A DNA stretch of 64,000 nucleotides. Origin: Thalassospira profundimaris. Lineage in GTDB: Bacteria > Pseudomonadota > Alphaproteobacteria > Rhodospirillales > Thalassospiraceae. The position numbers were made by a program, and so were the translations under genes. Shown piece after piece: positions 19,235 to 28,236 of this stretch (its first letter is position 1; the number at the start of each line of letters is the position of its first letter). The stretch lies in assembly GCF_003326795.1 (NCBI RefSeq), contig NZ_JPWI01000011.1, forward strand, positions 104,932 through 168,931, given 5' to 3'. Under the pieces are notes generated by a model. The model saw nothing but the letters and a program-made list of their open reading frames with translations, searched no databases and was not told the DNA's origin.

Positions 19235-20023
19235 ATGTTGGCTAAAAAATTCAGGATACCTGCAGTCTCTGCAGTCGTTTGTATGGTCGTCGGTATGGCC
19301 TCTTTGGCCAATGCCCAGTCCTTTTTTGATAAGGCAAAGCAGACCCTTGGCGAGGCGCTAAATTCATCCGGAGCTACGAGTTCCTCAGGCAGCAGCAGTT
19401 CTGCGATATCGGCTCTTTCGTCAGACACGGTCGAGCAGGGGCTTAAGCAGGCGCTTGATATGGGGGTGGAACTGGTGACCGAGCAGCTTGGTGCCACAGA
19501 CGGGTTTAATGCCGATCCGGTCGCCCATATTCCGCTTCCTGAAAGTGTCAAAAGTGCGCAGAAACTTCTGAGCGCTGCCGGTCTTGGCAGCTATGCCGAC
19601 GAGATTGAATTGCGTATGAACCGCGCGGCTGAGCAAACCATGACCGATGCTGGTGACATTCTGGTCAAGGCGATCAGCCAGATGACGGTTGCCGATGCAA
19701 AGGGTATCCTTGAGGGGCCAGATGATGCGGCGACCAGTTATCTGCGCCGTGTGGGGGGATCGGATATTGAAGGCCGTTTGCGTCCGGTGATTACCGATGC
19801 ACTTTCTGATACCGGGGCGCTGTCGCTGTATGACCAGATGGTCGGGCAATATGACACATTGCCGTTTGTACCGGATCTGAAAGCGTCGCTAACCGATCAT
19901 GCGACGGAAAAGGCGATGGACGGATTGTTCCATTACATCGCCCTGCAAGAGGCAGATATCCGCTCTGATCCGGCCCGCTGGACAACTGATATCCTCAAAA
20001 GGGTCTTTTCGGCGGCAAACTAG
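19235..20023 (+). CDS. DUF4197 secreted protein
   Basis: 262 residues. A clear signal peptide (MLAKKFRIPAVSAVVCMVVG, cleavage after ANA near 30) precedes a Ser/Gly-rich spacer and a helical DUF4197 domain (TVEQGLKQALDMGVE.., LRMNRAAEQTMTDAGD.., MDGLFHYIALQEADIR). Proteins of this family are periplasmic or lipoprotein-like and of unknown function. An upstream in-frame start at 19160 would mask the signal peptide, so 19235 is preferred. The stop shares the bases CTAG with the stop of the converging kinase gene. Confidence 0.8.
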   Translation: MLAKKFRIPAVSAVVCMVVGMASLANAQSFFDKAKQTLGEALNSSGATSSSGSSSSAISALSSDTVEQGLKQALDMGVELVTEQLGATDGFNADPVAHIPLPESVKSAQKLLSAAGLGSYADEIELRMNRAAEQTMTDAGDILVKAISQMTVADAKGILEGPDDAATSYLRRVGGSDIEGRLRPVITDALSDTGALSLYDQMVGQYDTLPFVPDLKASLTDHATEKAMDGLFHYIALQEADIRSDPARWTTDILKRVFSAAN

Positions 20024-20448
20024 CGATATGCGGCGGGAAGGTCTTCCCAGCGATCACGCATATCGGCAAACGTTTCGTCAGGAACCTGATGGATGCTGCC
20101 AAACCGGCCATGGCATTCAACGATTTGAAGAGGAACGCCAAGATGTTCGGCCATATCGATATAGGCCTTCATTTCCCAGAAACGGGTGAAGGTGTTCGAT
20201 ACGACGACATTCTTGCCTTCCTTAAGGGCTTCCTGGCATTTGGCTTCGCATTTGGCGTGGGTTTTTGTGAGTCGACGGATATCGAACTCGTAGAAACCCT
20301 GCCGATCTACCATGAACATATCGGCTTCAAGATGAACAGCACCTGTTGCCGATGCCAGATTCCTTGCCAATGTTGATTTCCCTGATCCGGGTAACCCACG
20401 GATCAGGGTCAGAGTCTGGTTATGTTGGTGTTCTTTAGTCTTGGGCAT
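20020..20448 (-). CDS. Small P-loop kinase-like ATPase
   Basis: 142 residues. Walker A GLPGSGKST is at 18-26, followed by HLEADMFMVDRQGFYEF and a later VVVSNTFTRFWEM. This pattern fits the zeta-toxin / polynucleotide-kinase-like AAA_33 family of small phosphotransferases. No antitoxin gene lies beside it, so a toxin role is not supported. It is 8 bases downstream of the acyl-CoA ligase gene on the same strand, so both may be cotranscribed. Substrate unknown. Confidence 0.75.
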   Translation of the reverse strand: MPKTKEHQHNQTLTLIRGLPGSGKSTLARNLASATGAVHLEADMFMVDRQGFYEFDIRRLTKTHAKCEAKCQEALKEGKNVVVSNTFTRFWEMKAYIDMAEHLGVPLQIVECHGRFGSIHQVPDETFADMRDRWEDLPAAYR

Positions 20449-20456
20449 TTGGTCGG

Positions 20457-22277
20457 TTACTGCCCCTGGCGCTTGCGCTGATAGAGTCCGTCAAGTTGCT
20501 TGCCATACGCCTCGCGGATTTTATGCCGACGGATTTTCATGGATGGCGTAAGCATCTCGTTATCGATGGTAAACGGGGCCTCGGCAAACATGAAGCTTCG
20601 GACCTTTTCAATCGTCGACAGGCGCGTATTGACCCGATCAATTGCCTCGCGGAAGACTTTGCGGAAGTCATCATTTTTAGACAATTCTTCGATGGTGTTG
20701 GTAATCGAATTGTCGCGGGCAAATTCGCGCATGAAGTCTTCTTCTGGCCAGATCACAGCAACCAGATAAGGCAAGGCATCGCCATATACCATGGCCTGTG
20801 AAATTTCGGTTTCCAGAGTCATCAGGCCTTCGATCCGCTGCGGCGAGATGTTGTCGCCGCCGGAATTGACAATGATGTCCTTCTTGCGGTCGGTGATCAT
20901 CAGGCTGCCTTCTTCGTCAAACGTGCCGATGTCGCCTGTATGAAGCCATCCGTCAATGATGGTGGCTGCGGTGACTTCGGGCAGGTTCCAGTAGCCCTTC
21001 ATCATGCTTTCGCCGCGCATCAGGATTTCGCCATCTTCGGCAATCTTGACTTCGGCACCAACCATGGGCGGGCCAACAGTACGCAGCTTGTTGTTTTCTG
21101 CACGGTTACACGAAACCACCGGCGCAAATTCCGTCTGGCCATAGCCCTGAAGAATACGAATGCCGCACGATACAAACAGAACGCCCAGCTCATAGTTCAG
21201 CGGCCCTCCGCCTGAAACCATCGCCTTGATGCGACCACCGAAACGTTGACGCAATTTGCGGCGCAACAGCAACTCACATGCGAGATTCTGGAACTTCTCG
21301 ATAAGGGTCAGGCGCTGCTTTTCATAGTTCTTGCGGCCAAGGCGCAATGTAAGTTCAAACAGTTTCTGTTTGAAGCCGCCTTCCTTTTCGACCATGCGGC
21401 TCATACGCTGATAAAGCATCTCGTAAAGACGCGGCACAGCGGTCATGATGGTCGGGCGGACTTCGGCAAGGTTGGCTGCAAGCTTGTCAAGGCTTTCGGC
21501 GTAATAGATCTGGGCACCAATACTGATCGGGAAATAAAGCCCGGCTGTATGCTCATAGGAATGCGACAGCGGCAGGAAGGACAGGAAGATTTCGTTGTCG
21601 ATGCCAAGGGTTTCGATAATGTCAAAGGCACCCATGCAGTTTGAAATGATCGCCCCGTGGCTGAGCATCACGCCCTTGGGTGATCCACCGGTGCCCGATG
21701 TATAAATCAGGCAGGCAAGATCATCGCGCTTGATGCCCGAAACCCAGCCATCAATATCATCGGAAAGGCCACGGCCCTTGGCAATCAGGTCATCCCAGCG
21801 CGAAATGGAGATATCACCGACAAAGCTTTGCCCCCATTCTTCCATCATGATGGCATGACGGCAGCGCCCGCTATCAAGGGCAGCATGCAGGAAGGGCTGG
21901 GCCAGTTTCTTGGTCGAGATGATGGCAATGGCCGCACCACTGTCTTCGATCGCGTGCAGATGGTCGCGCTCGGTATTGGTGGTATAGGCCGGGACTGTCA
22001 TCGCACCGACGCACATGATGGCAAGGTCGGCAATACCCCATTCTGTGCGGTTCTCGGACACAAGCAACACCCGGTCACCGGCACGCACGCCAATATCATA
22101 AAGCGCGCGGGCAAGGGCGCGGACCTGATCGGCGGCCTCAAGCCAGGTGGTGGGCGCAAATTCACCGGTTTCGCTGCTTTTGGTCCAAAGGAACGGTGCG
22201 TCACCGTATTTTTTGGCCTGAGCGAAAAACATCGAGGGCAAGTTTTGCCAGTCGGCATAATCCTGCAAGCTCGTCAT
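20457..22277 (-). CDS. Long-chain acyl-CoA ligase (AMP-forming)
   Basis: 606 residues. ANL-superfamily enzyme that activates fatty acids to acyl-AMP and then acyl-CoA. The phosphate-binding loop is YTSGTGGSPKGVMLSHG, a GG variant of the usual TTG found in FAA1-type ligases. Further motifs are GYGQTEFAPVVS, WLHTGDIGTFDEEG and DRKKDIIVNSGGDNISP, with a full C-terminal domain. The start has AAGGAAATG just upstream. The FAA1-like length and motifs favour long-chain substrates and membrane-associated uptake or beta-oxidation, but chain length cannot be read directly. Confidence 0.9.
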   Translation of the reverse strand: MTSLQDYADWQNLPSMFFAQAKKYGDAPFLWTKSSETGEFAPTTWLEAADQVRALARALYDIGVRAGDRVLLVSENRTEWGIADLAIMCVGAMTVPAYTTNTERDHLHAIEDSGAAIAIISTKKLAQPFLHAALDSGRCRHAIMMEEWGQSFVGDISISRWDDLIAKGRGLSDDIDGWVSGIKRDDLACLIYTSGTGGSPKGVMLSHGAIISNCMGAFDIIETLGIDNEIFLSFLPLSHSYEHTAGLYFPISIGAQIYYAESLDKLAANLAEVRPTIMTAVPRLYEMLYQRMSRMVEKEGGFKQKLFELTLRLGRKNYEKQRLTLIEKFQNLACELLLRRKLRQRFGGRIKAMVSGGGPLNYELGVLFVSCGIRILQGYGQTEFAPVVSCNRAENNKLRTVGPPMVGAEVKIAEDGEILMRGESMMKGYWNLPEVTAATIIDGWLHTGDIGTFDEEGSLMITDRKKDIIVNSGGDNISPQRIEGLMTLETEISQAMVYGDALPYLVAVIWPEEDFMREFARDNSITNTIEELSKNDDFRKVFREAIDRVNTRLSTIEKVRSFMFAEAPFTIDNEMLTPSMKIRRHKIREAYGKQLDGLYQRKRQGQ

Positions 22278-22764
22278 GACATTTCCTTGCCTGGTTATCT
22301 TTTCCCGTGGTCGGACAATCTTGGTGTTGCCCTGATCTGGTGTGTTCTATTCAAATCGTTCACATCCGATCAGATGCAATCGTGCTGAATTTAAATGAAC
22401 GTTCCAAGACAATTTTGTTATCAGGGATTGCATCATTTCGCAGCCGGAAAATGACAATTCTGGTCCCTGCGGCGTTGCTTTTGCCAAAGAATATTGAATT
22501 TCTAACGAAATTTTCACGCAATCGTTCCGTCAATGACGCGTTCTGAACACAATAACCCGACAACTCTAACGTGGTTTGCGGTTGTTCAGTATGGCGGTGG
22601 CGATATGATCAAACTCATTGCATGCAAGCCTATCTGCATTCAGGACTGGTGATATGGCATCAAGCAGCTATATATCGGTATCGGGAGCTGATTGCGCGAC
22701 ATGAGGGATCATGTTTGTGCAAACCGGGGCGAAAGCAAGAGATTAGAGACTGTCTGGAGGACAA
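22278..22764. other. Intergenic region between the acyl-CoA ligase and oligopeptidase genes
   Basis: 487 bases between divergent genes. I find no gene, tRNA or strong hairpin. It should hold both promoters. A TCTGGAGGACAA ribosome binding site precedes the forward gene. Confidence 0.6.
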
Positions 22765-24540
22765 ATGAACGCGATCAACAAGAATTTGCCGACCTGGGAT
22801 CTGACGGATCTCTATAACGATCCAAAAGACCCCGCAATCCGGCGCGATCTTGATGATGCCAAAGGCCGGTCGCAAGCGTTTCAGCAAAGCTATCAGGGCA
22901 AACTGAACGATCTTTCCGGTGATGAATTGGCAGCGGCAATTGCCGAATACGAAGCCATCAGCGAAATTTGCGGCAAGATCGGCTCCTTTGCGCAGCTTCT
23001 TTATGCAGGTGACAGTGCCGATGCGGCCATCGGCCAGTTCTATCAGTCCGTTCAGGAAGAAATGACGGCTATTTCAAGCCTGTCACTGTTCTTCGGGCTT
23101 GAACTGAACCGGATCGAGGATGCCGTTCTTGATGCCAAATATGATCAGAGTGCCGACCTGCGCCGTTACCGTCCGTGGCTGAATGAAAACCGTGCGTTCC
23201 GTCCGCACCAGCTTTCAGACGAGGTCGAGCAGGTTCTTCACGAACGTCGCGTTGCCGGGGCAAGCGCATGGGTGCGTCTGTTTGACCAGACCATGGCTGA
23301 TCTGCGCTTCCCGATTGATGGCAATGACCTGACCATGTCGGACGCGTCGAACATGCTGTCCTCGACCAGGGTGGAAGACCGCAAAAAGGCCGCCAAGGCA
23401 ATCGGTGACGTTCTGGGCAAGAATATCAAGCTTCTGGCGCACATCACCAATACCCTTGCCAAGGACAAGGAAATTGATGATCGCCTGCGCAAGTTTTCAA
23501 CACCGGTTTCCTCGCGCAACCTGTCCAACCAGGTTGAGGACGAAGTTGTGAGCGCCCTGAATACTGCCGTTAAAAACAGCCATGCCGATCTGTCGCATCG
23601 TTACTATCGCCTGAAGGCGAAATGGTTCGGTGTCGATCAGCTTGATTACTGGGACCGCAATGCGCCGCTTCCTGACGATGATGATCGTCAGATCGAATGG
23701 GAAACGGCGCGTTCGACCGTCCTTAAGGCCTATGGCGAATTTTCGCCGGAACTGGCAGAGGTTGGTCAGAAATTCTTTGATAATCCCTGGATCGATGTGC
23801 CGCCGCGTGCTGGCAAGTCATCAGGGGCCTTTGCCCATCCGACCGTTCCGTCCGCACATCCCTATTTGCTGTTGAACTATCACGGCAAAACGCGTGACGT
23901 GATGACCCTTGCCCATGAGCTGGGCCATGGCGTGCATCAGGTTCTGGCGGGCGAGCATGGCTATTTCCTGTCCGATACGCCGCTTACCCTTGCCGAAACC
24001 GCATCGGTCTTTGGTGAAATGCTGACCTTCCAGTCGATGCTGCGTTCGGAAGCCGATCCGAAGATGAAACGCATCATGCTGGCGGGCAAGGTTGAGGATA
24101 TGCTCAATACCGTCGTGCGCCAGATCGCGTTCTTCGAGTTTGAAAAACGTGTTCATGACAAGCGTCGCGAAGGTGAATTGACCGTCGATGAGATCTGCGA
24201 CATCTGGATTGCCGTACAGCATGAAAGTCTGGGCGATGCCATCCGGTATGAGGACGAGTACAAATATTACTGGTCATACATTCCGCATTTCATTCATTCG
24301 CCATTCTATGTGTATGCCTATGCCTTTGGCGATTGCCTCGTGAACTCGCTTTACGATGTTTACGAGAACGCCGAAGACGGCTTCCAGCAGAAGTATCTAG
24401 ATATGCTCAAAGCTGGCGGCACCAAGCATCACAAGGAACTTCTGGCACCGTTCGGACTTGATGCATCTGACCCGGCCTTCTGGCAACGTGGTCTGAACAT
24501 GATCAAGCGTATGATCGACGAGCTGGAGGAGCTTTCCTGA
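22765..24540 (+). CDS. M3-family oligoendopeptidase (PepF/M3)
   Basis: 591 residues with a GGAGG ribosome binding site. A cytoplasmic zinc metallopeptidase that cleaves short peptides. The HEXXH motif is HELGHGVHQ (His384, Glu385, His388), followed by the third ligand region ETASVFGEML. Upstream is the M3 N-terminal helical domain, and FxPYxYAF-type sequence (HSPFYVYAYAFGD) near the C-terminus lines the substrate channel. Length and motif spacing fit the PepF clade. It ends 1 base before the next gene, so the two form an operon. Confidence 0.92.
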   Translation: MNAINKNLPTWDLTDLYNDPKDPAIRRDLDDAKGRSQAFQQSYQGKLNDLSGDELAAAIAEYEAISEICGKIGSFAQLLYAGDSADAAIGQFYQSVQEEMTAISSLSLFFGLELNRIEDAVLDAKYDQSADLRRYRPWLNENRAFRPHQLSDEVEQVLHERRVAGASAWVRLFDQTMADLRFPIDGNDLTMSDASNMLSSTRVEDRKKAAKAIGDVLGKNIKLLAHITNTLAKDKEIDDRLRKFSTPVSSRNLSNQVEDEVVSALNTAVKNSHADLSHRYYRLKAKWFGVDQLDYWDRNAPLPDDDDRQIEWETARSTVLKAYGEFSPELAEVGQKFFDNPWIDVPPRAGKSSGAFAHPTVPSAHPYLLLNYHGKTRDVMTLAHELGHGVHQVLAGEHGYFLSDTPLTLAETASVFGEMLTFQSMLRSEADPKMKRIMLAGKVEDMLNTVVRQIAFFEFEKRVHDKRREGELTVDEICDIWIAVQHESLGDAIRYEDEYKYYWSYIPHFIHSPFYVYAYAFGDCLVNSLYDVYENAEDGFQQKYLDMLKAGGTKHHKELLAPFGLDASDPAFWQRGLNMIKRMIDELEELS

Positions 24541-24541
24541 T

Positions 24542-25921
24542 ATGAGTGCTAACGACGATGATTTTACCGTCCCATCCGAAGAAAACAGGTTTGGCGGGCG
24601 GGTTCGTCGTTATGCAAGGGTGGGGGCGTCGGCCAGCAAGCTGGCCGCGCGCCTTGCCACCGGAAAGGTCTTCGGCGGCGAAATCGATCATGCGAAATAC
24701 GCTGCCGAACTGACCGCGGTGCTCGGCGGGCTTAAGGGGCCGCTGATGAAGGTCGCCCAGATCCTCTCGACCATCCCCGATGCCCTGCCGCGTGAATATA
24801 GCCAGGCGCTGGCATCTCTTCAGGCAGACGCGCCCAGCATGGGCTGGCTGTTTGTCAAACGCCGGATGCGCAGCGAACTGGGGGCCGGATGGCAATCAAA
24901 CTTCACCGAATTCAGCCGCGATGCGGTCGCAGCCGCCTCATTGGGGCAGGTCCATAAGGCCGTCTTGCCTGATGGTCGCGATGTTGCCTGCAAACTGCAA
25001 TATCCCGATATGTCTGCAACTGTTGAGGCCGATCTGAAACAGCTGCGTGCCGCCTTTGCGATCTATAAGCGCTATGACAGTGCGATTGATGCCGGCAACA
25101 TTCAGGACGAACTGACAGCGCGTCTGCGTGAAGAGCTTGATTATGCCCGCGAAGCCAAGCACATGCGCCTGTATGGCCACATGCTGGCCGGGGAAAATGC
25201 CATGCATGTGCCTGAGCCCGTGGACGAGCTAACCACCAGCCGGCTTTTGACCATGACCTGGCAAACCGGCCAGAAATTCCAGAAATTCCTTGATAGCGAC
25301 CCGGATCAGGATGCGCGTAATGCGGTTGCCCTTAATATGTTCCGGGCCTGGTATGTGCCGTTTTACCGATACGGCGTGATCCATGGCGATCCGCATCTGG
25401 GCAATTACACATTGCGCGATGACCTTTCGGTCAATCTTCTTGATTTTGGCTGTATCCGCATTTTTAAACCCGGTTTCGTCAATGCCGTGATCACGCTTTA
25501 TGAAGCGCTTCGCGACAAGGACGAGGAAAAGGCGGTGAGTGCTTATGAAAGCTGGGGCTTTGAGGCGCCATCACGCGAACTGATTGATGTGCTTAATATC
25601 TGGGCCAGCTTTGTTTATGGCCCGATCCTTGATGACCGCGAACGCAAGATGGGTGAAACCAATTCGGTTGCCTACGGCGCAGAAGTTGCCGCCAAGGTCC
25701 ATCAGGAACTTCGTCGGGTTGGCGGGGTCAAACCGCCGCGTGAATTTGTTCTGGTTGATCGTGCCGCCGTCGGGCTTGGTGCGGTGTTCCTGCGCCTTGA
25801 TGCCCATGTGAACTGGTATCGCCTGTTCCATGATCTGGTGGGGGATTTTGATGTTTCTGAACTGGAGACCCGCCAGAATGAGGCGCTTGAATTGATCGGT
25901 CTGGACCGCCCGGACGCCTGA
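24542..25921 (+). CDS. ABC1/AarF/UbiB-family atypical kinase
   Basis: 459 residues. A UbiB-like protein-kinase-fold ATPase; relatives support ubiquinone biosynthesis or lipid handling. Visible are a KxGQ-like helix (PLMKVAQILSTIPDALP, where the usual Gly is Ala), the Ala-rich loop AAASLGQVHKA, the catalytic segment GVIHGDPHLGNYTL and LLDFGCIR in place of DFG. No C-terminal transmembrane pair typical of UbiB itself is present, so it is more likely a soluble AarF paralogue. It starts 1 base after the oligopeptidase stop. The substrate and partner are unknown. Confidence 0.88.
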   Translation: MSANDDDFTVPSEENRFGGRVRRYARVGASASKLAARLATGKVFGGEIDHAKYAAELTAVLGGLKGPLMKVAQILSTIPDALPREYSQALASLQADAPSMGWLFVKRRMRSELGAGWQSNFTEFSRDAVAAASLGQVHKAVLPDGRDVACKLQYPDMSATVEADLKQLRAAFAIYKRYDSAIDAGNIQDELTARLREELDYAREAKHMRLYGHMLAGENAMHVPEPVDELTTSRLLTMTWQTGQKFQKFLDSDPDQDARNAVALNMFRAWYVPFYRYGVIHGDPHLGNYTLRDDLSVNLLDFGCIRIFKPGFVNAVITLYEALRDKDEEKAVSAYESWGFEAPSRELIDVLNIWASFVYGPILDDRERKMGETNSVAYGAEVAAKVHQELRRVGGVKPPREFVLVDRAAVGLGAVFLRLDAHVNWYRLFHDLVGDFDVSELETRQNEALELIGLDRPDA

Positions 25922-26241
25922 TAACCGGAATTCTGATCTGGCGATTCGACTTTTTTGACACCGGAATCGGGTTTGATTTTACCTGTTTCGAGGGTGCGTA
26001 GCGGTCGTTTCAGGCAAAAACACCATCGTATTTCCAAAAAGTCGCGAAGTTTTTTCGCGAACTTTTTCCTGTTCCATACGTTTCCATATCTGTGCCGCGC
26101 AGGCGATTAATACAGACTTCTGCGTTTATTTGTAAGATAATGTTCACTTACTGCGTGGGGTATAAATAGGGGAAACTGCCGTAAATCAACGATCTATTAC
26201 TTGCCGGTCAGGACAAGGACCTGTTCCGTGGTGGAAATAAA

Positions 26242-26281
26242 ATGTGCGAACTTCCGCACATAGATCATTTTTGAATTTTTT
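26242..26281 (+). terminator. Hairpin with T-rich tail in the pntAA upstream region
   Basis: ATGTGCG (26242-26248), loop AACTTC, CGCACAT (26255-26261), followed by AGATCATTTTTGAATTTTTT. The first run of Ts starts 6 bases after the stem. Confidence 0.45.
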
Positions 26282-26467
26282 AATCGAAATGTAGTTAAAC
26301 TGATTTTTTGTTGGTTTTTGATATTGAGGTTGTTGGTGGGAAATCGCATCTTGCTTTTAACGCAGACATGGCGGGGCGTCATTGATTGTTTGTCCTGAGC
26401 ACCAATGGCGGGTGGGACCTGACATGTCACCAAGGCTTTATGCCTCGGAATGCGTGGTGGGAAAGTG

Positions 26468-26507
26468 GGCGGTTTCTTCTGCATTTGCTGGAAGAACCGC
26501 CTTTTTT
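26468..26507 (+). terminator. Strong terminator upstream of pntAA
   Basis: GGCGGTTTCTTC pairs with GAAGAACCGCC (one bulged T, 10-base loop) followed directly by TTTTTTC. No coding gene ends within 540 bases upstream, so the transcript it stops is non-coding or a long 3' or 5' untranslated region. Confidence 0.75.
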
Positions 26508-26636
26508 CTTTCCGGGCAAGGGTGCCGGTAGCCGGGATCAAACGAGATGCGTGATGACATTTCGAAACCGGTTACTTCGCAATAAAAACAAGAATTACCG
26601 TGCTTACCAAAACATTAGGGAAGGAGGTCTAACGCG

Positions 26637-27800
26637 ATGAAACTGGCCGTTCCAAAGGAAATATGGCCCGGAGAGAAGCGCGTTGCCGTCACACCAGAGA
26701 CAGTCAAGAAGCTGAAGTCTTTGGGGTTCGACGTTGCAATTGAGGCTGGTGCCGGAATTGACGCCGCCATACCGGATGATCGCTTTGTCGATGCCGGTGC
26801 AACTATTGCCAAAACGATGAAAACCGCCGTGAAGGATGCCGATGTCATCTTCAAGGTGCGCCCACCTGTCATTGACGGCAAAACCAATGAATTGACGGCC
26901 TATAAAAAGGGGGCGGCGGTTGTCGCCCTGCTGGAGCCATATGATCGCAAGGAGCTGATCGAGGCGATGGCGCAGGCGGGTGTGGATGGATATTCCATGG
27001 AACTGATGCCGCGTATTTCGCGTGCGCAGTCGATGGATGTGCTGTCCTCGCAATCCAACCTTGCCGGATATCGCGCCGTTCTGGATGCTGCCCATGAATT
27101 TGGCCGCATTTACCCGATGATGATGACCGCTGCGGGTACTTTGGCACCGGCACGTGTTGTCGTGGTTGGGGCCGGTGTTGCAGGGCTTCAGGCCATTGCA
27201 ACCGCCAAGCGTCTTGGTGCCGTTGTTTCGGCATTTGATGTGCGCCCGGCGGTCAAGGAACAGGTTCAATCCCTTGGCGGGACCTTTATCGAAGTCGAAG
27301 ACGACAGTGCATCTGATGCAGAAACCTCTGGCGGATATGCCAAGGAAATGTCGGACGACTACAAAAAGAAACAGGCAGCCAAGCTTAAGGAAGTTCTGGC
27401 CAAAACCGATATCGTGATCACGACCGCCCTTATTCCCGGTCGTCCGGCCCCGGAAATTGTCACAGCCGACATGGTTGCAGGCATGAAGCCGGGTTCGGTG
27501 ATCATTGACCTTGCGGCTGAACGCGGCGGTAACGTTGCCGGTGTGAAGCTTGGCGAAACGGTTATGACCGAAAATGGTGTCAAGCTGATCGGCCCTGCAA
27601 ACATCACAAGCTCGGTCGCGACCGATGCAACCGCGATGTATGCCAAGAACCTTTTGAACTTCATCACCCTTTCTGTCGACAAGGACAAGGGCGCACTGGT
27701 GTTTAACGGCGAAGACCAGATCATTGCCGAAACCCGTCTGACCCATGACGGAAAGGTCGTACATCCGAAATTCGGCGGGGAGGAGGTCGCAAATGGCTGA
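26637..27800 (+). CDS. pntAA: NAD(P) transhydrogenase, alpha-1 subunit
   Basis: 387 residues after a near-perfect AAGGAGGT ribosome binding site. Soluble NAD(H)-binding domain I of the proton-translocating transhydrogenase, which uses the proton motive force to make NADPH from NADH. It starts [20 protein letters not shown], has the [11 protein letters not shown] loop, and the Rossmann motif [15 protein letters not shown] (near 176-190). In this organism the alpha chain is split, as in Rhodospirillum rubrum: the membrane part is the next gene, whose start overlaps this stop by 8 bases. Confidence 0.96.
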   Translation: MKLAVPKEIWPGEKRVAVTPETVKKLKSLGFDVAIEAGAGIDAAIPDDRFVDAGATIAKTMKTAVKDADVIFKVRPPVIDGKTNELTAYKKGAAVVALLEPYDRKELIEAMAQAGVDGYSMELMPRISRAQSMDVLSSQSNLAGYRAVLDAAHEFGRIYPMMMTAAGTLAPARVVVVGAGVAGLQAIATAKRLGAVVSAFDVRPAVKEQVQSLGGTFIEVEDDSASDAETSGGYAKEMSDDYKKKQAAKLKEVLAKTDIVITTALIPGRPAPEIVTADMVAGMKPGSVIIDLAAERGGNVAGVKLGETVMTENGVKLIGPANITSSVATDATAMYAKNLLNFITLSVDKDKGALVFNGEDQIIAETRLTHDGKVVHPKFGGEEVANG

Positions 27801-28224
27801 TCAATCCGTAGCCCAGAATGCAAATGAACTGCGCGATGCCGCCCTTGGTCTGGCGGAAAAGGCCGCAAAGCTTGCCGACAGTCTGGCAAGCGGTGCGACC
27901 GACGCGGCAAACACCGCCGCGGTCGCGGTCCAGGGATCGGGTGTCAGCCCGACTGTCCTTGGCCTGACCGTGTTCGTACTGGCCTGCTTTGTTGGCTATT
28001 ACGTCGTGTGGAAAGTCACCCCGGCCCTTCATTCACCCCTGATGGCGGTTACCAACGCCATTTCGTCGGTGATTATTGTCGGTGCGCTTCTTGCAGCAGG
28101 CCCGGTGGAGATGAACTTCTCCAAGATGATGGGCTTCATCGCGGTGGTGTTGGCGTCGATCAACATCTTTGGCGGCTTCATCGTTGCCCAGCGCATGCTG
28201 CATATGTTCAAGAAAAAGAAGTAG
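27793..28224 (+). CDS. pntAB: NAD(P) transhydrogenase, alpha-2 (membrane) subunit
   Basis: 143 residues from the ATG at 27793, with AGGAGG 7 bases before it inside the end of pntAA. An N-terminal amphipathic, Ala/Lys-rich stretch (about 1-50) is followed by three or four membrane helices ([56 protein letters not shown]). It forms half of the proton channel with PntB. The next gene follows after 12 bases. Confidence 0.93.
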   Translation: MADQSVAQNANELRDAALGLAEKAAKLADSLASGATDAANTAAVAVQGSGVSPTVLGLTVFVLACFVGYYVVWKVTPALHSPLMAVTNAISSVIIVGALLAAGPVEMNFSKMMGFIAVVLASINIFGGFIVAQRMLHMFKKKK

Positions 28225-28236
28225 GGGGAACACACA

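Larger units (their letters stand above)
25922..26636. other. Long non-coding region upstream of pntAA
   Basis: 715 bases with no credible protein gene. It contains a TATAAAT box at about 26160, a 7-bp hairpin followed by T-runs (26242-26281), several poly-T stretches, and a strong terminator hairpin at 26468-26507, all before the pntAA ribosome binding site (AAGGAGG at about 26620). It could be a small RNA gene, a regulated leader, or both. No known RNA family was recognised. Confidence 0.5.

Noticed and set aside
20020..20448. Zeta-toxin of a toxin-antitoxin pair
   Set aside because: The P-loop and size are compatible, but no antitoxin-like gene is adjacent and the neighbour is an acyl-CoA ligase, so only a generic kinase is called.
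26197..26541. 114-codon reverse-strand frame in the pntAA upstream region
   Set aside because: Low-complexity AT-rich translation covering terminator hairpins; no ribosome binding site or family signal.
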